Assembly: GCA_002408205.1 (NCBI GenBank) | Contig: DHQY01000007.1 | Span: forward strand, 220,924 to 284,923 | Direction of reading: 5' to 3' | Origin: Bacteroidales bacterium UBA5326 | Lineage (GTDB): Bacteria; Bacteroidota; Bacteroidia; Bacteroidales; UBA932 | DNA length: 64,000 nt | In this document: piece by piece, positions 15,960-22,995 of the stretch | How positions within the stretch are numbered: the first letter of the stretch is position 1 | Layout: every line of letters starts with the position of its first letter | Translations under genes and position numbers: made by a program | The notes under the pieces: model-generated | What the model was told of the DNA's origin: nothing | The model's database searches: none | What the model saw: only the letters and a program-made list of their open reading frames with translations

Positions 15960-18470
15960 ATGAAATACGTAATTATAGGCGGAGTGGCCGGAGGCGCCAC
16001 AACAGCAGCAAGGATCAGAAGAAACGACGAACAGGCCGAGGTCATTATGTTTGAAAAAGGAAAATATATTTCCTACGCGAACTGCGGTCTTCCTTATTAT
16101 ATTGGAGGGATCATCAAAGAACGGGAAAAACTGTTTGTTCAAACTCCCTACAGTTTTGGGAAACGATTCAACATGGATATTCGTGTCAATACCGAAGTTA
16201 TCCATATAGATCCGGCACACCATACCATCACGGCCCGCAATCAGGACGGAGGAGAATACGAAGAAACCTACGACAAATTGCTTCTGTCTCCGGGAGCTGC
16301 CCCGGTAAAACCGCCCCTGCCCGGTATCGATTCGCCGGGTATATTTACCCTGAGAAACGTAGACGACACCGATGCCATCAAATCCTATCTTCAGACGCAT
16401 AACGTACGCCATGCCGTAGTGGTCGGAGCCGGTTTCATTGGACTGGAAATGGCCGAGAACCTTCATGCCACCGGTGCAAAAGTGTCCATCGTGGAAATGG
16501 CAGACCAAGTGATGGCCCCCATCGATTTCTCCATGGCGTCTCTCGTCCGCCAGCATTTGGTACAAAAAGGCGTTGCCCTGTATCTGAAACAGGCAGTCAC
16601 CTCGTTTACCTATAATAACGGTCCCGAAGCCGACGAAAAAGGCAATCTTTCGCTTCAACTGCAGGATGGCAGCCGTCTTCATGCAGATCTTGTGATCCTT
16701 TCCATTGGGGTGCGACCGGAAACAAAACTGGCCAAAGAAGCAGGACTGACTATTGGTGCAGCAGGCGGTATTTCTGTAAACGAATTCTTACAAACCTCCC
16801 ATCCAGATATCTATGCCGTTGGCGACGCTATAGAGTTTCCACATCCCATTACCGGTAAACCCTGGCTCAATTATCTGGCCGGTCCGGCCAACCGTCAGGG
16901 CCGTATTGCTGCCGACAATATAACCGAAGGCAACAAGATCCGCTACGAAGGGTCCATAGGGACCTCTATTGCCAAGATTTTTGATCTTACGGTGGCAGCC
17001 ACCGGTCTCTCGGCCAAACGCCTGAAAGCAGAAAATATCAAATATATTTCGTCCACGACCCATTCCAATTCCCACGCCGGATATTATCCTAATGCCAGGC
17101 AGCTGAGTATCAAGATTACGTTCAGTCCCGAAAACGGGCAGATCTATGGGGGACAGATTGTGGGATTCAGTGGCGTTGACAAGCGTATAGATGCCATTGC
17201 GCAGGTTATAAAACACAAAGGAACTATTTACGATCTTATTGGCATTGAACATGTTTACGCACCTCCTTTTTCATCGGCCAAAGACCCTGTGGCTATTGCC
17301 GGGTATGTCGCATCCAATATTCTCACCGGCAAAATGAGACCCGCTTACTGGCGCGAGATACGCGATCTTAACCCGGAAAGCTCAGTGCTGATTGACGTAC
17401 GTACCCGGGAAGAGAACCGGCTGGGTTCCATTCCGGGAGCCATAAACATCCCGGTGGACAATCTCAGGGAAAGAATACATGAGATCCCTTCCGGGAAACC
17501 CGTGTATGTATTCTGTGCCATAGGGCTCAGAGGGTATCTGGCCTCAAGGATACTTATGCAAAACGGCTTTAAAGAAGTCTATAATCTGTCGGGCGGTTAC
17601 AAAACCTACGAAGCGGTTACCGAGTCCAAAACAGGTATTGTAACCTCACAACCAGCAAACCGGGAATCATTCTCCGATTCGGGAGATCCTTCAGGTGCAG
17701 GTGCAAAACGCGGGGTAAACGCAGAAAGCATGCTTGTACACACGTTCAAAATAGATGCATGCGGAATGCAATGTCCCGGTCCCATTCTCAAAATGAAAAA
17801 AAGCATTGACGAGATAGAACCCGGACAACGGATAGAGATTGAAGCCACAGATCCCGGATTCGCGCGTGATGCCGAGTCCTGGTGCAAAACAACCGGCAAT
17901 ATTCTTATTGAGCAAAGCTCCTCAGACGGGGTTTTCAAAGCCGTTGTGGAAAAGAAAAGCGCAGTACAGGATGACCGTGTTCCGGTAAATGTATCGTCCG
18001 GCAAAGGAAAAACGCTCATTATGTTCAGCGACGATATGGACAAGGCCCTGGCCACTTTCGTACTGGCCAACGGAGCTGCCGCTACCGGCCAGCATGTAAG
18101 TATTTTCTTCACTTTCTGGGGATTAAACGTAATTAAGAAAAACCGGAAACCCAAAGTAAATAAAGATCTTTTCGGTAAAATGTTCGGCATGATGATGCCG
18201 TCCCATTCAAAAGGACTCAAATTATCCAAAATGAACATATTTGGAATGGGGCCCAAGATGATGCGCTATGTTATGAAACTACGCGGGATAGATTCTCTGG
18301 AGTCTCTCAGACAGCAGGCCATTGACAACGGAGTGGAATTCATTGCCTGCCAGATGTCCATGGATGTAATGGGCGTTAAGCGCGAGGAACTGCTAGAAAA
18401 TGTAACAATTGGCGGAGTCGCTACTTATATGAACAGGGCCGACGAAGCCAATATTAACCTGTTCATCTGA
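15960..18470 (+). CDS. CoA-disulfide reductase-type FAD oxidoreductase fused to rhodanese, TusA and DsrE-like domains
   Basis: Four domains lie in 836 residues. The first is a pyridine-nucleotide disulfide reductase (~1-450) with a dinucleotide-binding loop GGVAGGA and the CoA-disulfide/persulfide reductase Cys42 in NCGLPYY. The second is a rhodanese domain (~460-550) with Cys519 in CAIGLRG. The third is a TusA domain (~595-670) with Cys605 in CPGP. The fourth is a DsrE/DsrF-like domain (~675-836). Together these suggest a cytoplasmic relay that takes sulfane sulfur and reduces polysulfide or CoA-persulfide with NAD(P)H. A MarR-type regulator gene follows 33 bp downstream. Its physiological substrate is not known from sequence. 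Confidence 0.9.
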   Translation: MKYVIIGGVAGGATTAARIRRNDEQAEVIMFEKGKYISYANCGLPYYIGGIIKEREKLFVQTPYSFGKRFNMDIRVNTEVIHIDPAHHTITARNQDGGEYEETYDKLLLSPGAAPVKPPLPGIDSPGIFTLRNVDDTDAIKSYLQTHNVRHAVVVGAGFIGLEMAENLHATGAKVSIVEMADQVMAPIDFSMASLVRQHLVQKGVALYLKQAVTSFTYNNGPEADEKGNLSLQLQDGSRLHADLVILSIGVRPETKLAKEAGLTIGAAGGISVNEFLQTSHPDIYAVGDAIEFPHPITGKPWLNYLAGPANRQGRIAADNITEGNKIRYEGSIGTSIAKIFDLTVAATGLSAKRLKAENIKYISSTTHSNSHAGYYPNARQLSIKITFSPENGQIYGGQIVGFSGVDKRIDAIAQVIKHKGTIYDLIGIEHVYAPPFSSAKDPVAIAGYVASNILTGKMRPAYWREIRDLNPESSVLIDVRTREENRLGSIPGAINIPVDNLRERIHEIPSGKPVYVFCAIGLRGYLASRILMQNGFKEVYNLSGGYKTYEAVTESKTGIVTSQPANRESFSDSGDPSGAGAKRGVNAESMLVHTFKIDACGMQCPGPILKMKKSIDEIEPGQRIEIEATDPGFARDAESWCKTTGNILIEQSSSDGVFKAVVEKKSAVQDDRVPVNVSSGKGKTLIMFSDDMDKALATFVLANGAAATGQHVSIFFTFWGLNVIKKNRKPKVNKDLFGKMFGMMMPSHSKGLKLSKMNIFGMGPKMMRYVMKLRGIDSLESLRQQAIDNGVEFIACQMSMDVMGVKREELLENVTIGGVATYMNRADEANINLFI

Positions 18471-18503
18471 TACAAACCTTAACATATATTTTACCGTCTA
18501 CGA

Positions 18504-18863
18504 ATGAATAATTCCATATGCCTGATGAGGGAAGTCTTCAGGGCTCTTTCCGAATTTGAAAACGAACTGATACGCGTCCACGACGTTACATTGAACGAAG
18601 CCATGCTTTTATGCTGCCTGGACCAGGAAGACCGGAAGGTTCCCTTTTCGGCTTCGGACATTTCCGAAAAAACCGGGCTGACCGCCTCGCACACCTCAAA
18701 AGTGCTCCGGTCAGCCGAAGCTAAAGAACTGATTGAAAGATCACTTGGAAGCAATGACCGTCGGAAGATGTTCTTTGAACTTTCCCAAAAGGGAAAAGAA
18801 CGTCTGGTCGAAATCAAACGGGAAAAAGTGGAAGTACCGGACCTGCTCAAAAAATTGCTATGA
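18504..18863 (+). CDS. MarR family transcriptional regulator
   Basis: A short 119-residue winged-helix protein: the recognition segment SDISEKTGLTASHTSKVLRSAEAKELIER is followed by a wing (RSLGSNDRRKMFFELSQKGKERL) typical of MarR proteins. It follows the multidomain sulfur reductase gene in the same direction and may control it in response to a sulfur or oxidant signal, which is inference from position. The 3' end overlaps the convergent PurF-like gene by 6 bp. Confidence 0.82.
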   Translation: MNNSICLMREVFRALSEFENELIRVHDVTLNEAMLLCCLDQEDRKVPFSASDISEKTGLTASHTSKVLRSAEAKELIERSLGSNDRRKMFFELSQKGKERLVEIKREKVEVPDLLKKLL

Positions 18864-20726
18864 CCGGCCTCCTTCTATGTAATCTACAAAAGCCCTGTTA
18901 ACCCACCTGATACCTCCCGGTGTGGGATAGTCTCCGGAAAAATACCAGTCTCCGCTGTGACCGGGACAGGCATCGTGTAAGCCTTCCAGGCTCTGGTAGA
19001 CAATTTCCACCTGAGCTGTCGTATCTTCAGGAGTAAGCAGATCTGCTATTTTTTTAGATATTTCGTCTGCAGAGAACGGTGCGTAAACCGCTTTCACATG
19101 ATTGATCATTTTTGGTTCCGGATTGTTCAAAAAACCAAGTGCATTTTTATAGGCGCTGTCAATGACATGCTGCATACCCCGTTCTTCCAGTAAGGCAATG
19201 GCCGCCCTGAAAGCAATAAACTGTCCCATGCTGGACATATCTATCCCATAACAGTCGGGATAACGGACCTGGGGAGAGGACGACACAATCACTATCTTCC
19301 TGGGATGCAACCGATCCAGTATCTTAATGATACTCTGCTTTAGTGTAGTGCCGCGTACAATACTGTCGTCAATCACCACCAGATTGTCCACTCCGGGATT
19401 AATGGTTCCATAGGTAATGTCATAGACGTGGGCCGCCAGGTCGTCTCTGGTCTTGCCTTCGGCGATAAAAGTACGAAGCTTGATATCTTTTATGGCTACT
19501 TTTTCGTTTCTGACGCGACGGGAAAGAATTTCAGTAAGCTGCTGGTTGGTAATTTTCTCACCTGCTTCAAGTATTTCATCCCTTTTGCGGTCGTTCAGGA
19601 AATCTTCCAGGCCCTGAAGCATACCGTAATAGGCCACCTCGGCCGTATTAGGGATAAAAGAAAAAACCGTATGTTGAAAATCAAACTCCACCGCTTTGAG
19701 TATAGGCTGTACCAGATTTCGTCCCAATTTTTTGCGTTCGTTATAGATATCCACATCGCTACCCCTGGAGAAATAGATGCGTTCGAATGAACAGGGTTTT
19801 ACTACGTCAGGGGAAATGATGTTATTAATACGGACGTTTCCGGTCCTTCCCACCAGGATGGCGCTTCCGGCAGACAATTCACACACATCGCGTGCCTGTA
19901 CATTCAATACGGTCTGGATAACCGGTCTTTCCGATGCTACCACTACCATTTCATCGTCATAATAATAAAATGCAGGCCGGATCCCCCAGGGATCGCGCAT
20001 GCAAAACATTTCGCCGGAACCGGTCATACCGGCAATAGTATAGCCGCCGTCCCAAAGTGGAGCACACTTTTTAAGCAAATTGGTGCAGTCAAGACGTTTG
20101 TCAATTTCTCTTGTCAGTTCCGGTCCTCTCAGACCTTCTGAATGACAGATATCGTAAAGATATTCTATCTCCATATCCAGGCGGTGTCCCATCTGTTCCA
20201 CAAGAATGTGGGTATCTGCGGTACCCCTGGGGTGTTGTCCAATGGCTGTGAGCGATTCAAAAACCTGATCCACGTTGGTCAGATTAAAGTTGCCGCACAA
20301 CAAAAGCGTTTTGGCACACCAGTTATTACGGCGCAAAAAAGGATGAACGTAAGATATGCCTGACTTTCCGGTAGTGCTGTAGCGCAAATGGCCCATATAG
20401 AGTTCTCCGGCAAACGGGAGGTTATCTTTGGCATAGGCTGCCGTACCGGGATGGCCCCTGAACTGGCTGTTGACTGTTTCGAAAAGACAACTTATGGCAT
20501 CGGATCCCAAGGCGCGCTCCCTGAACACATACTCATGTCCGGCCGGCACATCCAGTTTAACGGAGGCCAGTCCAGCTCCTTCCTGACCTCTGTTATGTTG
20601 CTTTTCCATAAGGAGATATAACTTCTGGAGACCGTACATCCAGGTGCCGTATTTATGTTCATAGTACTCAAGTGGTTTCCTTAACCTGATCAAGGCTATA
20701 CCGCATTCATGCTTCAATTTTTCCAT
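18858..20726 (-). CDS. PurF-like amidophosphoribosyltransferase, long form
   Basis: I start at ATG 20726 (MEKLKHECGIALI), giving 622 residues, not at the in-frame GTG at 20732 that overlaps the promoter. Cys8 would be the glutaminase nucleophile after propeptide removal. The PRPP-binding loop VVIDDSIVRGTTLKQS is intact. The protein is ~120-150 residues longer than ordinary PurF (usually ~450-510). Extra sequence between the glutaminase half and the PRPP loop includes a charged segment around FLNDRKRDEILEAGEK. PurF converts PRPP and glutamine to phosphoribosylamine in purine synthesis. A second, standard-length PurF may exist elsewhere, so this could have a related but distinct role. Confidence 0.85.
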   Translation of the reverse strand: MEKLKHECGIALIRLRKPLEYYEHKYGTWMYGLQKLYLLMEKQHNRGQEGAGLASVKLDVPAGHEYVFRERALGSDAISCLFETVNSQFRGHPGTAAYAKDNLPFAGELYMGHLRYSTTGKSGISYVHPFLRRNNWCAKTLLLCGNFNLTNVDQVFESLTAIGQHPRGTADTHILVEQMGHRLDMEIEYLYDICHSEGLRGPELTREIDKRLDCTNLLKKCAPLWDGGYTIAGMTGSGEMFCMRDPWGIRPAFYYYDDEMVVVASERPVIQTVLNVQARDVCELSAGSAILVGRTGNVRINNIISPDVVKPCSFERIYFSRGSDVDIYNERKKLGRNLVQPILKAVEFDFQHTVFSFIPNTAEVAYYGMLQGLEDFLNDRKRDEILEAGEKITNQQLTEILSRRVRNEKVAIKDIKLRTFIAEGKTRDDLAAHVYDITYGTINPGVDNLVVIDDSIVRGTTLKQSIIKILDRLHPRKIVIVSSSPQVRYPDCYGIDMSSMGQFIAFRAAIALLEERGMQHVIDSAYKNALGFLNNPEPKMINHVKAVYAPFSADEISKKIADLLTPEDTTAQVEIVYQSLEGLHDACPGHSGDWYFSGDYPTPGGIRWVNRAFVDYIEGGRS

Positions 20727-20731
20727 GGGCA

Positions 20732-20739
20732 CAAAAATA
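20732..20739 (-). promoter_or_regulatory. -7 element of the PurF-like gene (TATTTTTG)
   Basis: A minus-strand TAnnTTTG match ends 5 nt before the ATG at 20726, predicting a leaderless mRNA. It is one base away from the divergent -7 element at 20741-20748. Confidence 0.5.
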
Positions 20740-20740
20740 C

Positions 20741-20748
20741 TATATTTG
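20741..20748 (+). promoter_or_regulatory. -7 element of the lipoprotein hydrolase gene (TATATTTG)
   Basis: A full TAnnTTTG match lies 20 nt before the ATG at 20769. Its -33 region would fall inside the first codons of the divergent PurF-like gene. Confidence 0.5.
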
Positions 20749-20768
20749 CATAAATACCTTCCCGGAAT

Positions 20769-21962
20769 ATGATCAAATTACATCATTTTTTCTATTTCTG
20801 CATGCTACTGACTTCGTCTTGCACAAAGTACATGGACTTTCCTGTTACTGATAAGGGCAGATTTGTGGAAGTACTTAAGGAAAATACGTTCGGATTTTCG
20901 TACATGATCGAATCCATAAAATCTCTCTATCCGTCACTGGATGAATCTCAGTTTAATAAAATTCTCCCGCTGCTGGACACTTCGGCCAGCGTTACAAGTA
21001 CGGCTATTTCTTACCTTACACTGGATCCCCGGGGAAACGAAATCCTTGCCTCGGGCCTGATCATGCGTCCTGCGAACGGACAGTCCAAAGGACTGCTCAT
21101 CTTCTTTCCGTCGGCCAAAATAGATAAATACAACGTGGGAAGCGAAACGCTGATGACCTTCGAAGGCGTCCTGAGCTTTTTCGGATACACGGTCATCATC
21201 CCTGACCTGCTGGGATACGGAGTGAGTAAGCAGGTGGAATATCCTTTCCTGTTTTCTGATAATACGGCCCGTGTAGCTTATGATATGCACCTTTCGGCTG
21301 CCGAATATTTCAGTACAACAGGCCTTCCTTTTCCCCGGGAAGTGACGTTGGGTGGCTATTCCATGGCCGGGATGGGGGTGGTCTCGCTCCATCGCTACAT
21401 TGAACAAAACCATCCCGGAAATATCATTATCAGGGAATCAATTACAGGCGGAGGGATCTATGATCTGGGCCTTGCCGTGGACCTCTTCAGTGAAATCAAA
21501 TACTGCGAATCGCCTTTTGTGCCTTTCATATTTAAATCACTGGATTACTGGTATGACCTGAATCTCAATTACAGTGAGGTCTTTATTGAACCGCTGCTTT
21601 CACACAGGGACGAATGGCTGAACGGGACACACAGCAGAGCGGAGATGCTGACCTTCATACAACCCGATATGACTACTTATATGCATCCCGATTTTTTTAC
21701 AAAGGAAAAAAACGCCTCGTTAAGGAAAATAGACTCCTGCCTGCGCCTGCACAGTGTAGCAAAAGGCTGGGCGCCACAATCACCGCTCACCTTAATTCAT
21801 TCAAGGGATGATGATATGGCGCCCCCTGCCATTGCTCAATACACTTATGATAATCTTTCAAAAGCGGGCGGTAATATTTCACTTATCTGGGGAAGCGGAG
21901 ATCACCTGACGCACGGAGTGGAATATTACCTGGCCATGATGGCCTACCTGCTTGCCAGATAA
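20769..21962 (+). CDS. Alpha/beta-hydrolase lipoprotein (secretory-lipase-like)
   Basis: A 397-residue lipoprotein (LTSSC, Cys18) with an alpha/beta-hydrolase fold. The nucleophile elbow is GGYSMAG (Ser198), the acid is probably in HSRDDDMAPP (~340-350), and the base in GSGDHLTHG near the C-terminus. The lid region between them is long. It resembles bacterial secretory lipase or prolyl-oligopeptidase-like esterases; the substrate is undefined. It stands alone, convergent with the Hsp20 gene. Confidence 0.75.
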   Translation: MIKLHHFFYFCMLLTSSCTKYMDFPVTDKGRFVEVLKENTFGFSYMIESIKSLYPSLDESQFNKILPLLDTSASVTSTAISYLTLDPRGNEILASGLIMRPANGQSKGLLIFFPSAKIDKYNVGSETLMTFEGVLSFFGYTVIIPDLLGYGVSKQVEYPFLFSDNTARVAYDMHLSAAEYFSTTGLPFPREVTLGGYSMAGMGVVSLHRYIEQNHPGNIIIRESITGGGIYDLGLAVDLFSEIKYCESPFVPFIFKSLDYWYDLNLNYSEVFIEPLLSHRDEWLNGTHSRAEMLTFIQPDMTTYMHPDFFTKEKNASLRKIDSCLRLHSVAKGWAPQSPLTLIHSRDDDMAPPAIAQYTYDNLSKAGGNISLIWGSGDHLTHGVEYYLAMMAYLLAR

Positions 21963-21982
21963 ACAAACCCGGATAACAAACC

Positions 21983-22420
21983 TTACCTGATCTCAATGGT
22001 AAGTTCTTTGGGCATAGTTTCTTCCTGCATGTTCTTGGGAATATTTACCCTGAGCACGCCGTTTTCCATATTGGCCTCAATCTTTTCTTTGATGATGTCA
22101 TCGGGCAAAAGCAAAGTCTGCTGGAATCTGGAATAGGAAAATTCCCTTCTGAGGTATTTTTCTGTGCCCTTCTCGCCGTTTGAGCTTTCTTCTTTTTTCT
22201 CCATGCAGATGATCAGCCGGTTGTCCTGATCGAGCTTAATGCGGAAATCTTCTTTAGACATTCCGGGAGCAGCCAGTTCAACTTTATATTCTTTTTCTGA
22301 CTCAATCACATTTATGGCAGGAGTCATTGCAGGGCTGATCTTACCCAACCCGTCGTAATCAAAGAAATCGTTGAACAACATGGGTAACCAATTTTGAGTT
22401 CTTCTAACTGTAGGTAACAT
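21983..22420 (-). CDS. Hsp20/alpha-crystallin family small heat-shock protein
   Basis: The 145-residue protein contains an alpha-crystallin domain (~35-135) with the family motif around YKVELAAPGMSKEDFRI and GVLRVNIPK, and a short N-terminal arm. It would act as an ATP-independent holdase in the cytoplasm. The ATG at 22420 is preceded by a strong AGGAGG Shine-Dalgarno sequence, rare in this phylum, and by a palindrome (22450-22459). Confidence 0.95.
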   Translation of the reverse strand: MLPTVRRTQNWLPMLFNDFFDYDGLGKISPAMTPAINVIESEKEYKVELAAPGMSKEDFRIKLDQDNRLIICMEKKEESSNGEKGTEKYLRREFSYSRFQQTLLLPDDIIKEKIEANMENGVLRVNIPKNMQEETMPKELTIEIR

Positions 22421-22428
22421 AACTTTGT

Positions 22429-22434
22429 CCTCCT
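22429..22434 (-). promoter_or_regulatory. Strong Shine-Dalgarno sequence AGGAGG of the hsp20 gene
   Basis: AGGAGG on the minus strand lies 8 nt before ATG 22420. Most genes here lack such a site, so it stands out and fixes this start. Confidence 0.7.
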
Positions 22435-22442
22435 TAATTTTA

Positions 22443-22459
22443 GTTTAGTTAAACGTTTA
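22443..22459. promoter_or_regulatory. Overlapping palindromes upstream of hsp20, possible operator
   Basis: GTTTA-GT-TAAAC (22443-22454) overlaps the perfect palindrome TAAACGTTTA (22450-22459), between the hsp20 ribosome-binding site and the upstream ridA terminator. A heat-shock or other regulator could bind here. No protein is assigned. Confidence 0.3.
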
Positions 22460-22515
22460 TTTACCTACTATATATCAAACTCCGTACCCATGGAAAAAAG
22501 AACACTGAAAACAGT

Positions 22516-22542
22516 CAAAATGTCAGATTATCAGACATTTTG
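22516..22542 (-). terminator. Hairpin downstream of ridA, probable terminator
   Basis: CAAAATGTC (22516-22524) pairs perfectly with GACATTTTG (22534-22542) around a 9-nt loop, 4 nt beyond the ridA stop on the minus strand. The sequence beyond it is T-rich but has no long uninterrupted T run. Confidence 0.55.
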
Positions 22543-22546
22543 TCGC

Positions 22547-22936
22547 TTATTTCGCGGGCAATTTTGCTATAACCTCCATTTCTGCAATGGCTCCTTTTTT
22601 TGGTAAAGCAGCTACCTGAAAAGCGGAGCGCGCAGGATACGGCGCCATGAAGTATCTGGCATAAATACCGTTGAACAAAGCAAAATCGTTCATGTCTGTC
22701 AAAAACGCAGTGCATTTAACCACATGATCAAAAGTACAACCGGCTTCTTTCAGTACATAACCTATGTTTTTGAATACCTGTTCCAGTTGCGCCTCTTTAC
22801 TTTCCTCCACCAGGAGACCGGTTGAAGCGTCAATTCCCAGCTGTCCGGAAAGATATACATAACCGTTAATTTCAATAGCTTGTGAATAAGGACCAATGGC
22901 AGCAGGGGCCAATGAAGACTGAATTGATTTTTTCAT
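22547..22936 (-). CDS. ridA: RidA family reactive-intermediate deaminase
   Basis: The start is set at ATG 22936 (MKKSIQSSLAPAAIGPYSQA), giving 129 residues, the usual RidA length; an in-frame codon 54 bp upstream lies beyond the promoter and is rejected. The motifs GPYSQA, LSGQLGID and the C-terminal ALPKKGAIAEMEVIA are typical. RidA hydrolyses reactive enamine/imine intermediates made by PLP enzymes such as threonine dehydratase, in the cytoplasm. It is monocistronic, between its own promoter and a hairpin. Confidence 0.94.
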   Translation of the reverse strand: MKKSIQSSLAPAAIGPYSQAIEINGYVYLSGQLGIDASTGLLVEESKEAQLEQVFKNIGYVLKEAGCTFDHVVKCTAFLTDMNDFALFNGIYARYFMAPYPARSAFQVAALPKKGAIAEMEVIAKLPAK

Positions 22937-22956
22937 GATTGCCTGAAGATTTTTTT

Positions 22957-22964
22957 CAAAGGTA
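22957..22964 (-). promoter_or_regulatory. -7 element of ridA (TACCTTTG)
   Basis: A full TAnnTTTG match on the minus strand lies 20 nt before the ridA ATG. A TTTG on the same strand (22981-22984) lies 16 nt upstream. The divergent receptor gene has only a weak counterpart in the same region. Confidence 0.5.
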
Positions 22965-22995
22965 ATATTATTATCTTGCACAAATTTCACTAATC

